A stretch of DNA of 64,000 nucleotides from Chthoniobacteraceae bacterium (GCA_028293625.1 JAQGOL010000012.1:28718-92717), one strand, 5' to 3'. Positions 18,374 to 28,151 are shown, counted from the first letter of the stretch. Notes: generated by a model not told the origin, from the sequence alone. Program-made: numbers and translations.

Positions 18374-19276
18374 ATGAACACGTTCCCCCCTCCTAATACC
18401 TTCGCAAAACGTCTGTTGCTCACCGCCGTGCTCGCTTTTTTAAGCGTCTGCGGCAACGCCCAAACCGTCAAACATCGCATTCTGCTCTTTGAATATGGGA
18501 GCGGGCCGAATCGAATGCTTGAGCTCGATGCGGACGGAAAAGTGGTGTGGGAACACAAGCCGCCGAGTATCGCCGTCATCTTCGAGGTGTTGCCGAGTGG
18601 GAACGTGCTTTACGCTTACGGCGGAAAACCGACCGGTGTGCAGGAGGTGACCCGAAAAGGGGACGTGGTATGGAATTATGTCAGCAAGTCCGCGCAGGTG
18701 CTGGGAAGTCGCCGTTTGGCGAATGGCAATACCTTGCTTGCGGAGCAGGGGCCGTGTCAGGCACTTGAAGTCAATCCAAAGGGCGAGATCGTACGGATCA
18801 CGCCGTTAAAGACCAGTCATGCCGAGCCGCACCTTCAGGTCCGCAATATTCATCAGCTCGCCGATGGCCATATCCTGGCAGCGCATGAGGGAGAAGGGGC
18901 GGTGCGTGAAGTGGATCAGACCGGCAAAGTCATCTGGGAATACACCGGCGTGGAAAACGCCGGCGATGCCCAGCGCCTAGCCAATGGGAATACGCTTATT
19001 TCTTGCGGCACACAGAAACGCCTCATCGAAGTAACCCCTGACAAGCAGATCGTCTGGGAGTTCGGGGCCAAGGACGCGCCCGAGCTTAATCTGACGTGGA
19101 TTACCAGCATCCAGCAGCTCAGGAACGGCAACGTGCTCGTCGGCAACTTTCTTCGCGGGCAGGAAGGGAAGGGGGCGCATGCTTTTGAGGTCACGCATGA
19201 CAAAAAAGTCGTCTGGAAGTATGACGACCACAGCATCATTAAATCGCTGACCACCGTGCGTGTGGTGGAGGAATAA
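18374..19276 (+). CDS. Exported beta-propeller (PQQ/NHL-like) protein
   Basis: A 300-residue protein with an N-terminal signal peptide (KRLLLTAVLAFLSVCGNAQ). The mature part is a repeated beta-propeller: units of about 40-45 residues carry the pattern LANGNTLLAEQG / LADGHILAAHEG / LANGNTLISCG / LRNGNVLVGN, alternating with GKVVWEHKPP / GDVVWNYVSK / GKVIWEYTGV / KQIVWEFGAK / KKVVWKYDDH. This fits PQQ-like or arylsulfotransferase-like propellers, but no cofactor or catalytic residue is evident. The ATG at 18374 is chosen over one at 18305 because it places the signal peptide at the N-terminus. A run of C precedes it. The MFS gene starts two bases after its stop codon, so the two are likely co-expressed and may act on a common substrate. 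Confidence 0.75.
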   Translation: MNTFPPPNTFAKRLLLTAVLAFLSVCGNAQTVKHRILLFEYGSGPNRMLELDADGKVVWEHKPPSIAVIFEVLPSGNVLYAYGGKPTGVQEVTRKGDVVWNYVSKSAQVLGSRRLANGNTLLAEQGPCQALEVNPKGEIVRITPLKTSHAEPHLQVRNIHQLADGHILAAHEGEGAVREVDQTGKVIWEYTGVENAGDAQRLANGNTLISCGTQKRLIEVTPDKQIVWEFGAKDAPELNLTWITSIQQLRNGNVLVGNFLRGQEGKGAHAFEVTHDKKVVWKYDDHSIIKSLTTVRVVEE

Positions 19277-19277
19277 T

Positions 19278-20597
19278 ATGCCACTGGCTCCAGCGAGTGC
19301 GCCCGCCGCCGCGGCGATTGATCCCGGTCTGCTCCGCAAGAAGATTGCGTGGCGTGTCCTGCCATTTGTTTTTGTCCTTTATATCGTTGCTTACCTGGAT
19401 CGCGCGAATGTCGGCTTTGCCAAGCTGGCGATGAAGGATGATCTCAAGTTCTCCGAGGGAGTCTTCGGTCTTGGGTTCGGCATCTTTTTCATCGGTTATC
19501 TCTTTCTTGAAATCCCCGGCGCGCTGCTGGTGGAACGCTGGAGCGCACGCAAATGGTTTGCCCGCATCCTTTGTTCATGGGGCCTGGTCTCCTCGCTGAC
19601 TGCTTTTGTGCAAACGCCGATGCAGTTTTACATGGCGCGCTTTTTCCTTGGGATCGCGGAAGCGGGCCTTTTCCCCGGCATCATCGTTTATTTCACGCAC
19701 TGGTTTACAAGCCAGGATCGTGGCCGCGCGTTGGCGGGGCTGGTGATGGCCGTGCCGTTCAGCCTGGCGCTTGGGGCACCAGTGTCGGGTGGATTGATGC
19801 ACATCCATTGGCTCGATCTTGCGGGCTGGAAGTGGCTCTTTATTTTAGAAGGCGTGCCGGCAGTCATCCTCGGCGTGGTGACGCTATACGTGCTTAAAGA
19901 TCGCCCCCGCGACGCGAAATGGCTTCTGCCGCACGAATGCGAATGGCTCGAAAGCCAGCTTGAGGCGGAGGCGGCGGAAAAGCGGGCACTGGGCCACGCG
20001 TCCGTCTGGCAGGCGTTGCGGATGCCCACCGTTTGGTTGCTTGCGCTTGGCATCTTCGCCACCAACACAGGCGGCTATGCGCTGGTCTTTTGGTTGCCGA
20101 CCGCAGTGAAAGGCGTATCGGGCGGCTCGACTTTGGAAGTGCTGGCGTGGAGCGGGCTCATTTACGCTTTTGGTGTCGTCGGCGTTTATGTCTCCGGCTG
20201 GTCTTCGGATCGGACCGGTGACCGCAAATGGCATTGCGTAGCCGGGATGGCGTTGACCGCATTCTTTCTGGCGGGCAGCACAATTCCGGGCCAGCCGGTC
20301 TGGCTGGTGATGACGTGGCTCTGCCTGATGGGTTTCACGGCTTTTTTCTGGCCGTCGCCGTTTTGGGCGCTGCCAACAATCACGCTCACAGCTTCGGCGG
20401 CCGCGGTGTCGATTGGCTTTATCAACATGTTCGCCAATCTGGCCGGGTATCTGGGCAATCACCACGTCGGCTGGCTTAAGGAACACGGCTTCGATGACCG
20501 GGTCTGTCTGCTCTTCCTGGCCGGATGCTACCTCGTCGGGAGCGTATTTGTCGCATTGATCCGGGTCCGCAAAGTGGCGACCCAACAGAGTGCGTAA
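19278..20597 (+). CDS. MFS transporter, anion:cation symporter (ACS) family
   Basis: A 439-residue, twelve-helix major facilitator. The N-terminal part RKKIAWRVLPFVFVLYIVAY then LDRANVGFAKLAM, and the loop-4 region FYMARFFLGIAEAGLFPG then IIVYFTHWF, are typical of the ACS family, which imports organic anions such as tartrate, glucarate, galactonate and phthalate with protons. The start at 19278 follows the upstream stop by one base and has a good Shine-Dalgarno (GGAGGAA). The next gene downstream, on the opposite strand, encodes an SMP-30-type lactonase, consistent with sugar-acid metabolism. The exact substrate cannot be predicted. Confidence 0.87.
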   Translation: MPLAPASAPAAAAIDPGLLRKKIAWRVLPFVFVLYIVAYLDRANVGFAKLAMKDDLKFSEGVFGLGFGIFFIGYLFLEIPGALLVERWSARKWFARILCSWGLVSSLTAFVQTPMQFYMARFFLGIAEAGLFPGIIVYFTHWFTSQDRGRALAGLVMAVPFSLALGAPVSGGLMHIHWLDLAGWKWLFILEGVPAVILGVVTLYVLKDRPRDAKWLLPHECEWLESQLEAEAAEKRALGHASVWQALRMPTVWLLALGIFATNTGGYALVFWLPTAVKGVSGGSTLEVLAWSGLIYAFGVVGVYVSGWSSDRTGDRKWHCVAGMALTAFFLAGSTIPGQPVWLVMTWLCLMGFTAFFWPSPFWALPTITLTASAAAVSIGFINMFANLAGYLGNHHVGWLKEHGFDDRVCLLFLAGCYLVGSVFVALIRVRKVATQQSA

Positions 20598-20627
20598 TCA
20601 GACCGGTCCGTTTCCCAAAGGCCGGTG

Positions 20628-20657
20628 GCGCGGAGCAAGTCGAGGCTTGCCCCGCGC
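20628..20657. terminator. Hairpin between convergent genes
   Basis: An inverted repeat, GCGCGGAGCAAG and CTTGCCCCGCGC, pairs 11 of 12 positions around a six-base loop. It lies between the MFS stop and the lactonase stop. No T-tract follows on either strand, so if it acts as a bidirectional terminator it would need Rho or another factor. Confidence 0.4.
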
Positions 20658-20669
20658 GTGAGCGGTGGC

Positions 20670-21785
20670 TCAGCACCAATGCGCGCCGATTGCCTCGACG
20701 TAGACCGCGTAGAGCGACTGGCTCGCCGTCATGAAAAGCCGGTTGCGCCGTGGGCCGCCAAAGCAGACGTTGCCGCACACTTCAGGAAGCCTGATCTGGC
20801 CGATGCGCTGGCCGTCGGGCGCGAAGACATGGACGCCGTCGTAGAGGCCAAGTGATTCCGCGAAAACTTGTTTTGATTCATCAACGGAGGTTGCCCATCC
20901 GCAACCGGCCCAGATGTTGCCTTCCGTATCGCAGCGTATCCCGTCGGCGAGACCCGCAACGGCGCAACCCGCCCCGCCCTCCGGCAACTCCATTTTCATG
21001 GAGGCAAAGACGCGTCCTTTGCTTAGACTGACACCGTTTACGACGTCGAAGACTTGGATGTTTTTCGGCGCGTCTTTAAAATGCGTGGCGCCGGTGTCGG
21101 CGATGTAGAGCAGCTTATAGTCGGGCGAAAAACAGAGGCCGTTTGGTTTAAAAAGCGCATCGGTGACGAGCGCGATTTTTCCATCCTTTGGATCGATCCG
21201 ATAAACGGCTTCCTTGAGCTGGAGTTCGCCTTTGTGTCCTTCGTAATTGCCGAGGGTTCCGTAGCCGGGATCGGTAAACCAGATGCCGCCATCGGGATGA
21301 ACGACCAGATCGTTGGGGGCGTTGAGCGGCTTGCCGTTGAATTGATCGGCGAGGACGGAGACGGAGCCATCGCGTTCATAGCGCACGACACGCCGGGTGC
21401 CATGTTCGCAGGAGAGCTGCCGGCTTTCGCGATCGAAGGTGTTGCCGTTGCTGTTATTGGCCACTTTACGCAGCCGGCTGATGTGATCGTCCTCGCAGAG
21501 CCAGCGCAGCTGGGCGTCATTGGGAATGTCACTCCACATGAGATAACCGCCCGTCGCGCTCCATGCGGGTCCTTCGGCCCAAAGCATCCCGGTGTGCAGC
21601 CGCTGAATCGGGGTGCTTCCGATGCGATATTTCTTAAACCGATCATCAAATGCGATGACGTCCTGTTCCGGGTAACGCAGCGGCGGCGCGCCGGGCTGGA
21701 AATCGCGCGCAAGAAGCGGCGTGGCGGCGAACGCACCGAGGCCGGCGAGAAACGAGCGGCGGCTGGGGAGTGGGGAGACGCTCAC
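20670..21785 (-). CDS. SMP-30/gluconolactonase-family protein, Tat-type signal
   Basis: A 371-residue six-bladed propeller hydrolase. The N-terminal SRRSFLAGLGAFAATPLLA is a Tat-type signal, so it is exported. Family marks include EGPAWSATGGYLMWSDIPN (first metal-ligand Glu), the NGNTFDRESR region, APNDLVVHPDGGIWFTDPGY (metal-binding Asn/Asp) and NGLCFSPDYKLLYIADTG. It probably opens a sugar lactone in the periplasm. The GTG at 21785 is the best start: it has GGAGGG seven bases upstream and overlaps the previous TGA as GTGA, giving coupled translation. An upstream in-frame extension to 21851 is rejected on that basis. The lactone substrate is unknown. Confidence 0.85.
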   Translation of the reverse strand: MSVSPLPSRRSFLAGLGAFAATPLLARDFQPGAPPLRYPEQDVIAFDDRFKKYRIGSTPIQRLHTGMLWAEGPAWSATGGYLMWSDIPNDAQLRWLCEDDHISRLRKVANNSNGNTFDRESRQLSCEHGTRRVVRYERDGSVSVLADQFNGKPLNAPNDLVVHPDGGIWFTDPGYGTLGNYEGHKGELQLKEAVYRIDPKDGKIALVTDALFKPNGLCFSPDYKLLYIADTGATHFKDAPKNIQVFDVVNGVSLSKGRVFASMKMELPEGGAGCAVAGLADGIRCDTEGNIWAGCGWATSVDESKQVFAESLGLYDGVHVFAPDGQRIGQIRLPEVCGNVCFGGPRRNRLFMTASQSLYAVYVEAIGAHWC

Positions 21786-23098
21786 AGTGCGACCCTCCTG
21801 CGGCGCAGCAGTGCAGCGATTCCGCCGAATGCCATGAGAGCCGTGGAGCACGGCTCCGGAATGAACTCGACTGTCAGCCCGGAGAGAACGCCGGTGGATC
21901 CATTGGCGCCGAGCACCCCCTCCACGGTTCCATTGGTAACGGGCACATCGTCAAAGAAAATGGCGTTCAAGCCGTTGTAATTGCCGGCCACTCCGCCGCC
22001 CTCCACGCCATTGATTCCGATGATGCCTGTATTAAAGCCCATATAAAAATAGAGATCCGCGGTCGCGGCGTCACTAAGCCCCGAGATGGTAAACGGGGAT
22101 CCGGTCGGAGAACTATTAGCGGCCGAGTTATTAAAGACGTAATCATCAAAAAGGACATCAGGCTGGTTTGCCTGGCCGGGTTCATGATCCCCACCGACCA
22201 GACCGATTGTGAAAGCGACCTTGGTCGCAATTCCCTGGTCATTCAGCAGGTTGCTTCCCGAGACTTGCAGGTTGTCGTCGCCGCCGGTCGAATCCGCGGT
22301 CAGTCCATTGAAGGTGTTGCCACCGCCGGCAGCGCCCGGGCCAAAGTAGGTGCCGGCCGAGTCGGCGTCGCCCGGCCGTTTGCCATTAAAATCGATGTTG
22401 ACCCTCGTGTTTGGTAATGGAGGCGGCGGGGTGATGCTGCGATTTAATGAAGCGGTGAGCCCGGTTGAATCGCCGCCGATTCCGGTCCCGGCACTGACTC
22501 CGACCGAAAAGTCGATGCGATCATTCGCCGCGAGCTGCAGGGTAAGGTTGAAGGAGCCTGCATCAAGTAGGCTCGCGATCCTAGTGGTCGTGTTCGAGGC
22601 ATTCGTAAAAAGAATGTTGTTTTGCGTAATGCCTCCATCGAGCGAGCGAAAATTGCCCGTGATGGTGTAGTAACCATCGGAAGGCACGGTGAACCGCACC
22701 AAACCCGCATAAATGGGCGCGACCGATCCATCCGGACCGAGGCCGCCGGGATGAAGCAGGATTTCCCCGGGATTCAGTCCCGAAAATCCCGAGCCCGGGA
22801 CGGTGTCAACGTTGATGACAGCGGCGGGCACGATGACATTGTTGGCAACGTGAAATCCCTGGGTATTGGGATTGCCGGCAAAAGTGTTTTCGTGCTGGCT
22901 TGGTAAGAACAAGGTGAAATCACCAGCGTCTAAACCATAACCAACGCTGAAAGGACCAAACGTCGGAGTTGTCTCCGTTAAAGGATCAAGTTCGTTAGCG
23001 AGAAAGGAGGCGTTGGCGTCGAATAGCTGCGCTTGCGCGCGAGGTGTGGTGGTCCAGACAAGGAATCCAAGGGCGGAGAGAACGAGGGAGCGGTGCAT
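21782..23098 (-). CDS. PEP-CTERM exported protein
   Basis: A 438-residue protein with an N-terminal signal peptide (MHRSLVLSALGFLVWTTTPRAQA) and a C-terminal PEP-CTERM tail: IPEP, a short hydrophobic stretch (STALMAFGGIAALL) and RRRR. Such tails are recognised by an EpsH/XrtA-type exosortase. The N-terminal ~200 residues form a beta-sandwich-like domain that is similar to the N-terminus of the upstream lamin-tail/CotH protein: both contain FxANELxxG, ANxFIVPA, LHPG, VPxxGxYTIxGxFxSL and GGDSTGL or GSDSTGL. The second half (about 230-410) resembles another PEP-CTERM-associated domain. A TCCCCC run lies nine bases before the ATG instead of a Shine-Dalgarno. Function is unknown; surface or matrix location is likely. 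Confidence 0.8.
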   Translation of the reverse strand: MHRSLVLSALGFLVWTTTPRAQAQLFDANASFLANELDPLTETTPTFGPFSVGYGLDAGDFTLFLPSQHENTFAGNPNTQGFHVANNVIVPAAVINVDTVPGSGFSGLNPGEILLHPGGLGPDGSVAPIYAGLVRFTVPSDGYYTITGNFRSLDGGITQNNILFTNASNTTTRIASLLDAGSFNLTLQLAANDRIDFSVGVSAGTGIGGDSTGLTASLNRSITPPPPLPNTRVNIDFNGKRPGDADSAGTYFGPGAAGGGNTFNGLTADSTGGDDNLQVSGSNLLNDQGIATKVAFTIGLVGGDHEPGQANQPDVLFDDYVFNNSAANSSPTGSPFTISGLSDAATADLYFYMGFNTGIIGINGVEGGGVAGNYNGLNAIFFDDVPVTNGTVEGVLGANGSTGVLSGLTVEFIPEPCSTALMAFGGIAALLRRRRVAL

Positions 23099-23112
23099 CT
23101 GTTTTTAGGGGG
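23099..23112 (-). promoter_or_regulatory. C-tract leader before start codon
   Basis: Read on the minus strand, TCCCCCTAAAAACAG directly precedes the ATG of the PEP-CTERM gene, where no AGGAGG-like site is visible. It is the weakest of five such C-tract leaders in the window. Confidence 0.35.
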
Positions 23113-23176
23113 ATGTGCATGCGGTATGCAGGCTGAGTGCGGGACTAATTGGGTTGTGAACGAAAGAGGCTCGGCG

Positions 23177-26100
23177 TCATGGAGAGAGAAGGATTCGATA
23201 GAAGCGGCGGTTGCCGGGAGGATTGCTTTCAACCACCGTGAGTGTCGAATTGGTGGCCACCTCCTCATTTCCCACGGGCGCCCATGTCAGGAGATCGCTG
23301 CTGACTTCAACCCGGTAGCGCAACCCGGGCGTGGTGGTGAACGTAATCGACACTTTGGCGGTCTCGCGCGTGAATTCCGTTAATTGCGTCAGCGCATTGG
23401 AGCGGCCCGGAGTGGGAAGGCTCAGCGCGCGAATCATGGCGCCGCCGTCCGGGAAACGGCCCTCCGTGCGATCCTCCGTCTGGGGGCCGAATACGACCGA
23501 GTCGATGAGTGTGCCGTCCGGTGCGGAAAGCACCAGCGCTTCGCCGCCGCCCGCGAGCTTGAAGTTGGCGTGAAGCTCCGGATTGCCGGCGCTGTTTTCC
23601 AAGGCCTCGTTGTCCGCCCAGACCAGCAGGCGTCCGCCGGCGGGGATCGTATAACCATTCGGCACGATGAATTGCGAAGGGAGCCCGGACTGATCGCTCA
23701 GCTGCCAGTTGGCGAGGTTCACCGGCGTGCCGGTCGGGTTATAGATTTCAAACCAGTCGTCGGCGTGTCCGTCCGCCGGATCCGGATAGGAGGAATTGGT
23801 CGCCATCCATTCATTGATGCGCAAAGCGGGCCACGTCGCCGTGCCGGTGTAATGGATGGTCAACGTTGTTGAGCCGAGCAGGTTTCCGGACGTCCCGAGC
23901 GCATTGATCACGATCGTATTGTCGCCGGGCGCAAGAAGGTAAGTGGCGCTCCATGCGTTGACTGACGACCAGACCACGCCCAATTCGGTTCCCTTGGCGG
24001 TGATGCTCTTTGTTCCGATTGGCGCGGTGCCGCTCAGGGTGATCGTGCCGGTGTCGGTGCTGAAACTCGTCGGCCCGGTGACGGTGAAACCTGAGGCCAC
24101 TGTCGCGAGTTGCGAGAGGATGTAATTGCGCCGTGCGGCCACATAATCCTTCACCCCCTGCACGCCCGTGGCATTGACTCCCTGTGCAAGCAGCGCGTTG
24201 TGGATCAGGTCGATGCGCGCATTGGCCGCAAGCAGCGGCCCGTTGACCGCGTCACTGAAGGCGCGCCAGTAGCTTCGGCGGAAAGTGATGTTGTTGCGGA
24301 ATTTGAGCATCAACGAATCGGCCAGCGATTCATTGCCGACATGCTCGGAAGTGTTCGTGAAAAGATTCGACGTGGCCGAATCGCCGACCTGTCCAAACGA
24401 GAAATCGATATCCCACGGAATCATCGCCCAGCGGCCGGCGGGCGGCTTGTACACATACATGTTCTTGCCGATGCTCCAGCCGTAGGAATCCCAGTTGCCC
24501 GCGATCCGCTGCAATGCCATCGCGCGCATCCACGAGTCGATATCGACCAAGGTGGAAACCTGCGTCTGATAGGCCGTGCCATTCGGTTCGTTGTGCGCCG
24601 CGACAAGCGCGAAGAAGTCCGCGAAATTATTGTCGAGCACGTCTCCGGCACGCGGCGCCCAAAGCCAGCGGTAGCGCGCCGTTTTTTTCACACCACCCGT
24701 TGTCGTGAAATTGCCGAGAGTCGCGCGGACGTCGCCCAGAGCGCTCATCGCGTTATCCTGAAATTCGACCCAGTCCTGGGACTTGTGCATGACGCCCTGG
24801 TCGTTGTTCGGAAACCATTCCTTAAGAAACTCACCGCCCGGCTGCTGGGTATCTTCGAGCACTGACTGGCGTTGCTGGCCATTGACGAAGACGCGCACAA
24901 AGCGGCGGTGAATCGCCGGGACGCCGAGCTTGCGGGCGATCCACCAGGCAAGCTGTTCGCGCTGAAAAGCCGCATCGTCTCCGACCGATCCCGGCAGCGC
25001 GAGGATGCCGGCCGTCTCGCCGAGCAACGGATCGTCAGTCGGAAAGTTCAATGTGTAATCGCACGGCGCGCCCGTCGGCCCGCTGAATCCCGGCGTGTGC
25101 GCCCAGCTGCCGCTGTATTGGGCCGTCGCGTTATAAATCACGCGATCCCCGCCGTAGACGAAAGTAATGTCGAGCGGCGCATTGCTGTTTTTCTCGCGCA
25201 CGGCCCATCGGTCGGCGGTCGCTTTGGTCATCCACATTCGATAGACGCCAAAATCGCCGGTTGGGACACGATCGCCCCAGCGCACCAGGCATTCGCGGAC
25301 CGGTGCGTCGTCAGGGAAAGTCGCGGACGCGCCCGCCGTGTCGGCCGCCACGACGCGGAAGGCCGCGAGCACGCCGGAGGTTTGCGCGGGAATTTGCGCG
25401 GAGAAAAGGCCGCCGCCTATCGGTGCCATCGCCACGCTCGCAAGCGTGGCGCCGGGATCGATGCGGTATTGGAGCTGCACGCCGTTGAGCGGGTCCGGAT
25501 CGGATACGCGCGCATAGACCACCACCGGTTGTCCGCCGTGCGGAAGGATCGGCCGATGGGTCACCTCGCTGATGGCCGGGCCGGAATTGGTGGCCGCGCG
25601 CGAGTTCGGCGCACCGGGTGTGCCGAGCGCTCCGGAGGTCAGTATGTAACCGCTCGCCTCCAGCCAGCTTCCCCTGAGCCGCAAAAGAATTTCAGGCGAG
25701 CCGCGCAACCACTTCACCTTTGCGCGAATCGTGGCGGTCGTGCCGGCGGGAATCGTGGCGGTCAGCGGTGTGAAGACGCGGTTGGAAGTGTCGCCGCGAT
25801 CTGTCGCACGAAGATGGAGCGCGCCGTTTTCGACCGTGGAGGTCTCCTGTGTCCCTTGAAAGGTCCAGCCTGCCGCGCCGGAACTGAAGGCGCCGTTCGT
25901 GATGAGATTGGTACCGCCCGATCTGATGATCTCGACGTCGTCGACAAGGCATTCGCCTTTGCCGAGAAGAAAGAGCTGAAGCTGATTGGCAGGCGCCGCG
26001 CCCATGCCGTTGTCGAGCACGCCTGTAAGTTCAATCGTTTTCCAGTCGCTCACCGCCGAGCTGTCGCTATCGGCCCATGAAGCTGCGAGGCGTCCGTCCG

Positions 26101-28126
26101 CGCGCGCATCAATGAGCTCAAGACTGCTTCCGCCGCCATCGCTCCATTTGCCCCATCGCCCGCCGGTGCCGTAAGTGAGCGCATCAACTTCCACGTTGAG
26201 CGTTTGTGTCGGGCCGCCCGCCGGCGTGTAAGCGACCGGCTTCTGCAGCACGAGATTTCCGCTGCGATCGCTGAGCGAACCGGAGAAAGGCCCCAGTGTG
26301 TTTTCTTTGGTCAGCCCGGCATAAGCCGCGATCAAGTGCGACGGATTTTGCGCAAGCACGATGCGCCCGCCGGCCGCGATCGTCGTGCCGGGGGGGAAGT
26401 TGAAGTCCGCTTCGCCGCGCATCCGCCAGCCGCTCATATCGAGCGCCGCCGCGGTCCGATTCTGGAGTTCAATAAACTCGTCGGCCGCGAGCGTCGTAAT
26501 CGGGTGATACATGATCTCGCTGATCACCACGTCGCCGCGGCGTGGCGCCGAATTGGCCCCGCCGGGTGTCGCTGCAGTAAGCGTGCTCCATTGCTTCGCG
26601 CCGTCCGGGGTGCGTCCGCTGCTGACCGCCATTTCCTGTGCTCCAAAACGCACCGCATCGAGCACGCGCGCCCCTTGCGGCGCTTTTAAATAAATCGTGT
26701 CGCCAGCCGCGTGCGGCGCGAAACCAAGGCCGGTTTCATTGAGCGCGAGGAAACCCTTTGCCGGAATGCTTGCACCGGCAGGGAAAACATATTTCGGCAG
26801 ATCAGGATGATCCGAAAGGATGCAGCCGGTCAGGTCCACGGCCGTGGCGCCTGTGTTGTATAGCTCGATAAAATCGCCGTTCAGAAGATGCGCAAGCACC
26901 TCGTTGATGAGCACGCCCCGCCACGGATTTTCAAGCTGCGGTTCGGCGGCGCCAGGAGAGCCGCCTGCCTGTACGCTCATCGCCCACGCGGCCGCATTGC
27001 GCATTCCCAGAGTCGGCCGTGAAAGCACCAGTGATGGTCCGCCGCCATCGGGCGCCGCGGGCCATTCATTGTCGCTTTGGTAATCGACCTCAAAGACAAT
27101 TCCGCCACCTTCATTGCGAAGATTCAGCTTGCCGCCCCCATTGTTGAGCGCGCCCATCCATGGTCCGAGCACCCCGGTGATTCCATAGATTGTGCCGACA
27201 TCTGCGGGAACCGCCGCAATGACCAGGCGCCCCAGCGCGGGGATCGTCGTTCCCGGCGGGAAGTCGTAAGCAACTTCACCCGTGATCCGGTAGCCGCTCA
27301 GATCCTCCGCCCACGGCTGCGAATTGTAGAGCTCGATAAATTCGGCGTTCCGCCCGTCCGCGCGGCTCGCGGGGTGATACATGATTTCCGAGAAAACGAA
27401 TGCCCCGCGCCGTGTCGCCGGCCCGATTGGTTCCGACTCGGCAATGGTGAAATCCGGCGGAGGAGGCGGAGGCGGCTCGCCCTGGGCGATGTTCGCATTA
27501 AGTCCCGTCGAATCGCTTCCCACGTCGCCTGCGCTATCGACCACAAAATCGATCAGGTCCCCCGCGGCGAGCGTTTCGACCTCCTCAAAACTCGTCGCAT
27601 CCGATCCTGCGCCGTTGGCCAGGATCGAGACGCCGTTACGCAGAATGTCGACCGCAACTGTCCCGGCATTGAGCGATTGGAAGTCGCCGCTGATCGTATA
27701 AACACCGCTGGCCGGAACCGTGTAGCGGAGCACCGCCGCCGCGGCCGGCAGCGCTCCCCCGTTTGCCGAAGGATTGCCCGGATGAAGATGCATCTGGCCG
27801 GGCGCCATATTCGCAAAGGGGAGGGTGACCGTGCCGGAGGTCGTGTTTACCACCAGTGCCGGGACGATGAAATCATTGGCGTAATACCACCCCTGCATGC
27901 TCGGCGAATTCGCCCAGTTATCGGTGTGGACGAGCCCTGTCGTGGAGAACTTCGAAGGCGTCGCCGGCGTGAAATTATAGCCGAGGCTAAGCGTGCCGCC
28001 GAACGGTCCGGGAAAACTGATGGCTCCGCTTGCCAGCTCATTGGCAATGAACGCGCTGTTGAGATTATACTCTCCAAACGCCGCGTTCAGCGGAAGCAGT
28101 GCCAACAAAAAGAGAGGGAGTTTCAT
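23177..28126 (-). CDS. Giant surface protein: lamin-tail domains, CotH kinase domain
   Basis: A 1649-residue exported protein (signal peptide MKLPLFLLALLPLNAAFG). Order: the ~200-residue beta domain shared with the adjacent PEP-CTERM protein, then a poly-Pro linker (PPPPPPD). Next come three lamin-tail domains with starts such as VFSEIMYHP, LINEVLAHL and VISEIMYHP plus EFIELYN/EFIELQN; a carbohydrate-binding-like region (about 680-860); and an Ig-like region. A CotH-type kinase-like domain (about 990-1370) contains YRMWMTKAT and the diagnostic IPWDIDFSFG. It ends with an Ig-like stretch, a fourth lamin-tail domain (RINEWMATNSSYPDPADGH) and a C-terminal module ending RRFYRILLSP. The last resembles C-terminal modules common in verrucomicrobial secreted proteins. 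CotH proteins phosphorylate spore or surface proteins; the substrate here is unknown. TTCCCCCC abuts the ATG. Confidence 0.8.
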   Translation of the reverse strand: MKLPLFLLALLPLNAAFGEYNLNSAFIANELASGAISFPGPFGGTLSLGYNFTPATPSKFSTTGLVHTDNWANSPSMQGWYYANDFIVPALVVNTTSGTVTLPFANMAPGQMHLHPGNPSANGGALPAAAAVLRYTVPASGVYTISGDFQSLNAGTVAVDILRNGVSILANGAGSDATSFEEVETLAAGDLIDFVVDSAGDVGSDSTGLNANIAQGEPPPPPPPDFTIAESEPIGPATRRGAFVFSEIMYHPASRADGRNAEFIELYNSQPWAEDLSGYRITGEVAYDFPPGTTIPALGRLVIAAVPADVGTIYGITGVLGPWMGALNNGGGKLNLRNEGGGIVFEVDYQSDNEWPAAPDGGGPSLVLSRPTLGMRNAAAWAMSVQAGGSPGAAEPQLENPWRGVLINEVLAHLLNGDFIELYNTGATAVDLTGCILSDHPDLPKYVFPAGASIPAKGFLALNETGLGFAPHAAGDTIYLKAPQGARVLDAVRFGAQEMAVSSGRTPDGAKQWSTLTAATPGGANSAPRRGDVVISEIMYHPITTLAADEFIELQNRTAAALDMSGWRMRGEADFNFPPGTTIAAGGRIVLAQNPSHLIAAYAGLTKENTLGPFSGSLSDRSGNLVLQKPVAYTPAGGPTQTLNVEVDALTYGTGGRWGKWSDGGGSSLELIDARADGRLAASWADSDSSAVSDWKTIELTGVLDNGMGAAPANQLQLFLLGKGECLVDDVEIIRSGGTNLITNGAFSSGAAGWTFQGTQETSTVENGALHLRATDRGDTSNRVFTPLTATIPAGTTATIRAKVKWLRGSPEILLRLRGSWLEASGYILTSGALGTPGAPNSRAATNSGPAISEVTHRPILPHGGQPVVVYARVSDPDPLNGVQLQYRIDPGATLASVAMAPIGGGLFSAQIPAQTSGVLAAFRVVAADTAGASATFPDDAPVRECLVRWGDRVPTGDFGVYRMWMTKATADRWAVREKNSNAPLDITFVYGGDRVIYNATAQYSGSWAHTPGFSGPTGAPCDYTLNFPTDDPLLGETAGILALPGSVGDDAAFQREQLAWWIARKLGVPAIHRRFVRVFVNGQQRQSVLEDTQQPGGEFLKEWFPNNDQGVMHKSQDWVEFQDNAMSALGDVRATLGNFTTTGGVKKTARYRWLWAPRAGDVLDNNFADFFALVAAHNEPNGTAYQTQVSTLVDIDSWMRAMALQRIAGNWDSYGWSIGKNMYVYKPPAGRWAMIPWDIDFSFGQVGDSATSNLFTNTSEHVGNESLADSLMLKFRNNITFRRSYWRAFSDAVNGPLLAANARIDLIHNALLAQGVNATGVQGVKDYVAARRNYILSQLATVASGFTVTGPTSFSTDTGTITLSGTAPIGTKSITAKGTELGVVWSSVNAWSATYLLAPGDNTIVINALGTSGNLLGSTTLTIHYTGTATWPALRINEWMATNSSYPDPADGHADDWFEIYNPTGTPVNLANWQLSDQSGLPSQFIVPNGYTIPAGGRLLVWADNEALENSAGNPELHANFKLAGGGEALVLSAPDGTLIDSVVFGPQTEDRTEGRFPDGGAMIRALSLPTPGRSNALTQLTEFTRETAKVSITFTTTPGLRYRVEVSSDLLTWAPVGNEEVATNSTLTVVESNPPGNRRFYRILLSP

Positions 28127-28134
28127 GGGGGGAA
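28127..28134 (-). promoter_or_regulatory. TTCCCCCC immediately before ATG
   Basis: On the minus strand the motif TTCCCCCC ends exactly at the ATG of the lamin-tail/CotH gene, replacing the usual Shine-Dalgarno position. The same octamer precedes three other genes in the window. Confidence 0.4.
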
Positions 28135-28151
28135 ACGCTCTGGGTTACAAG

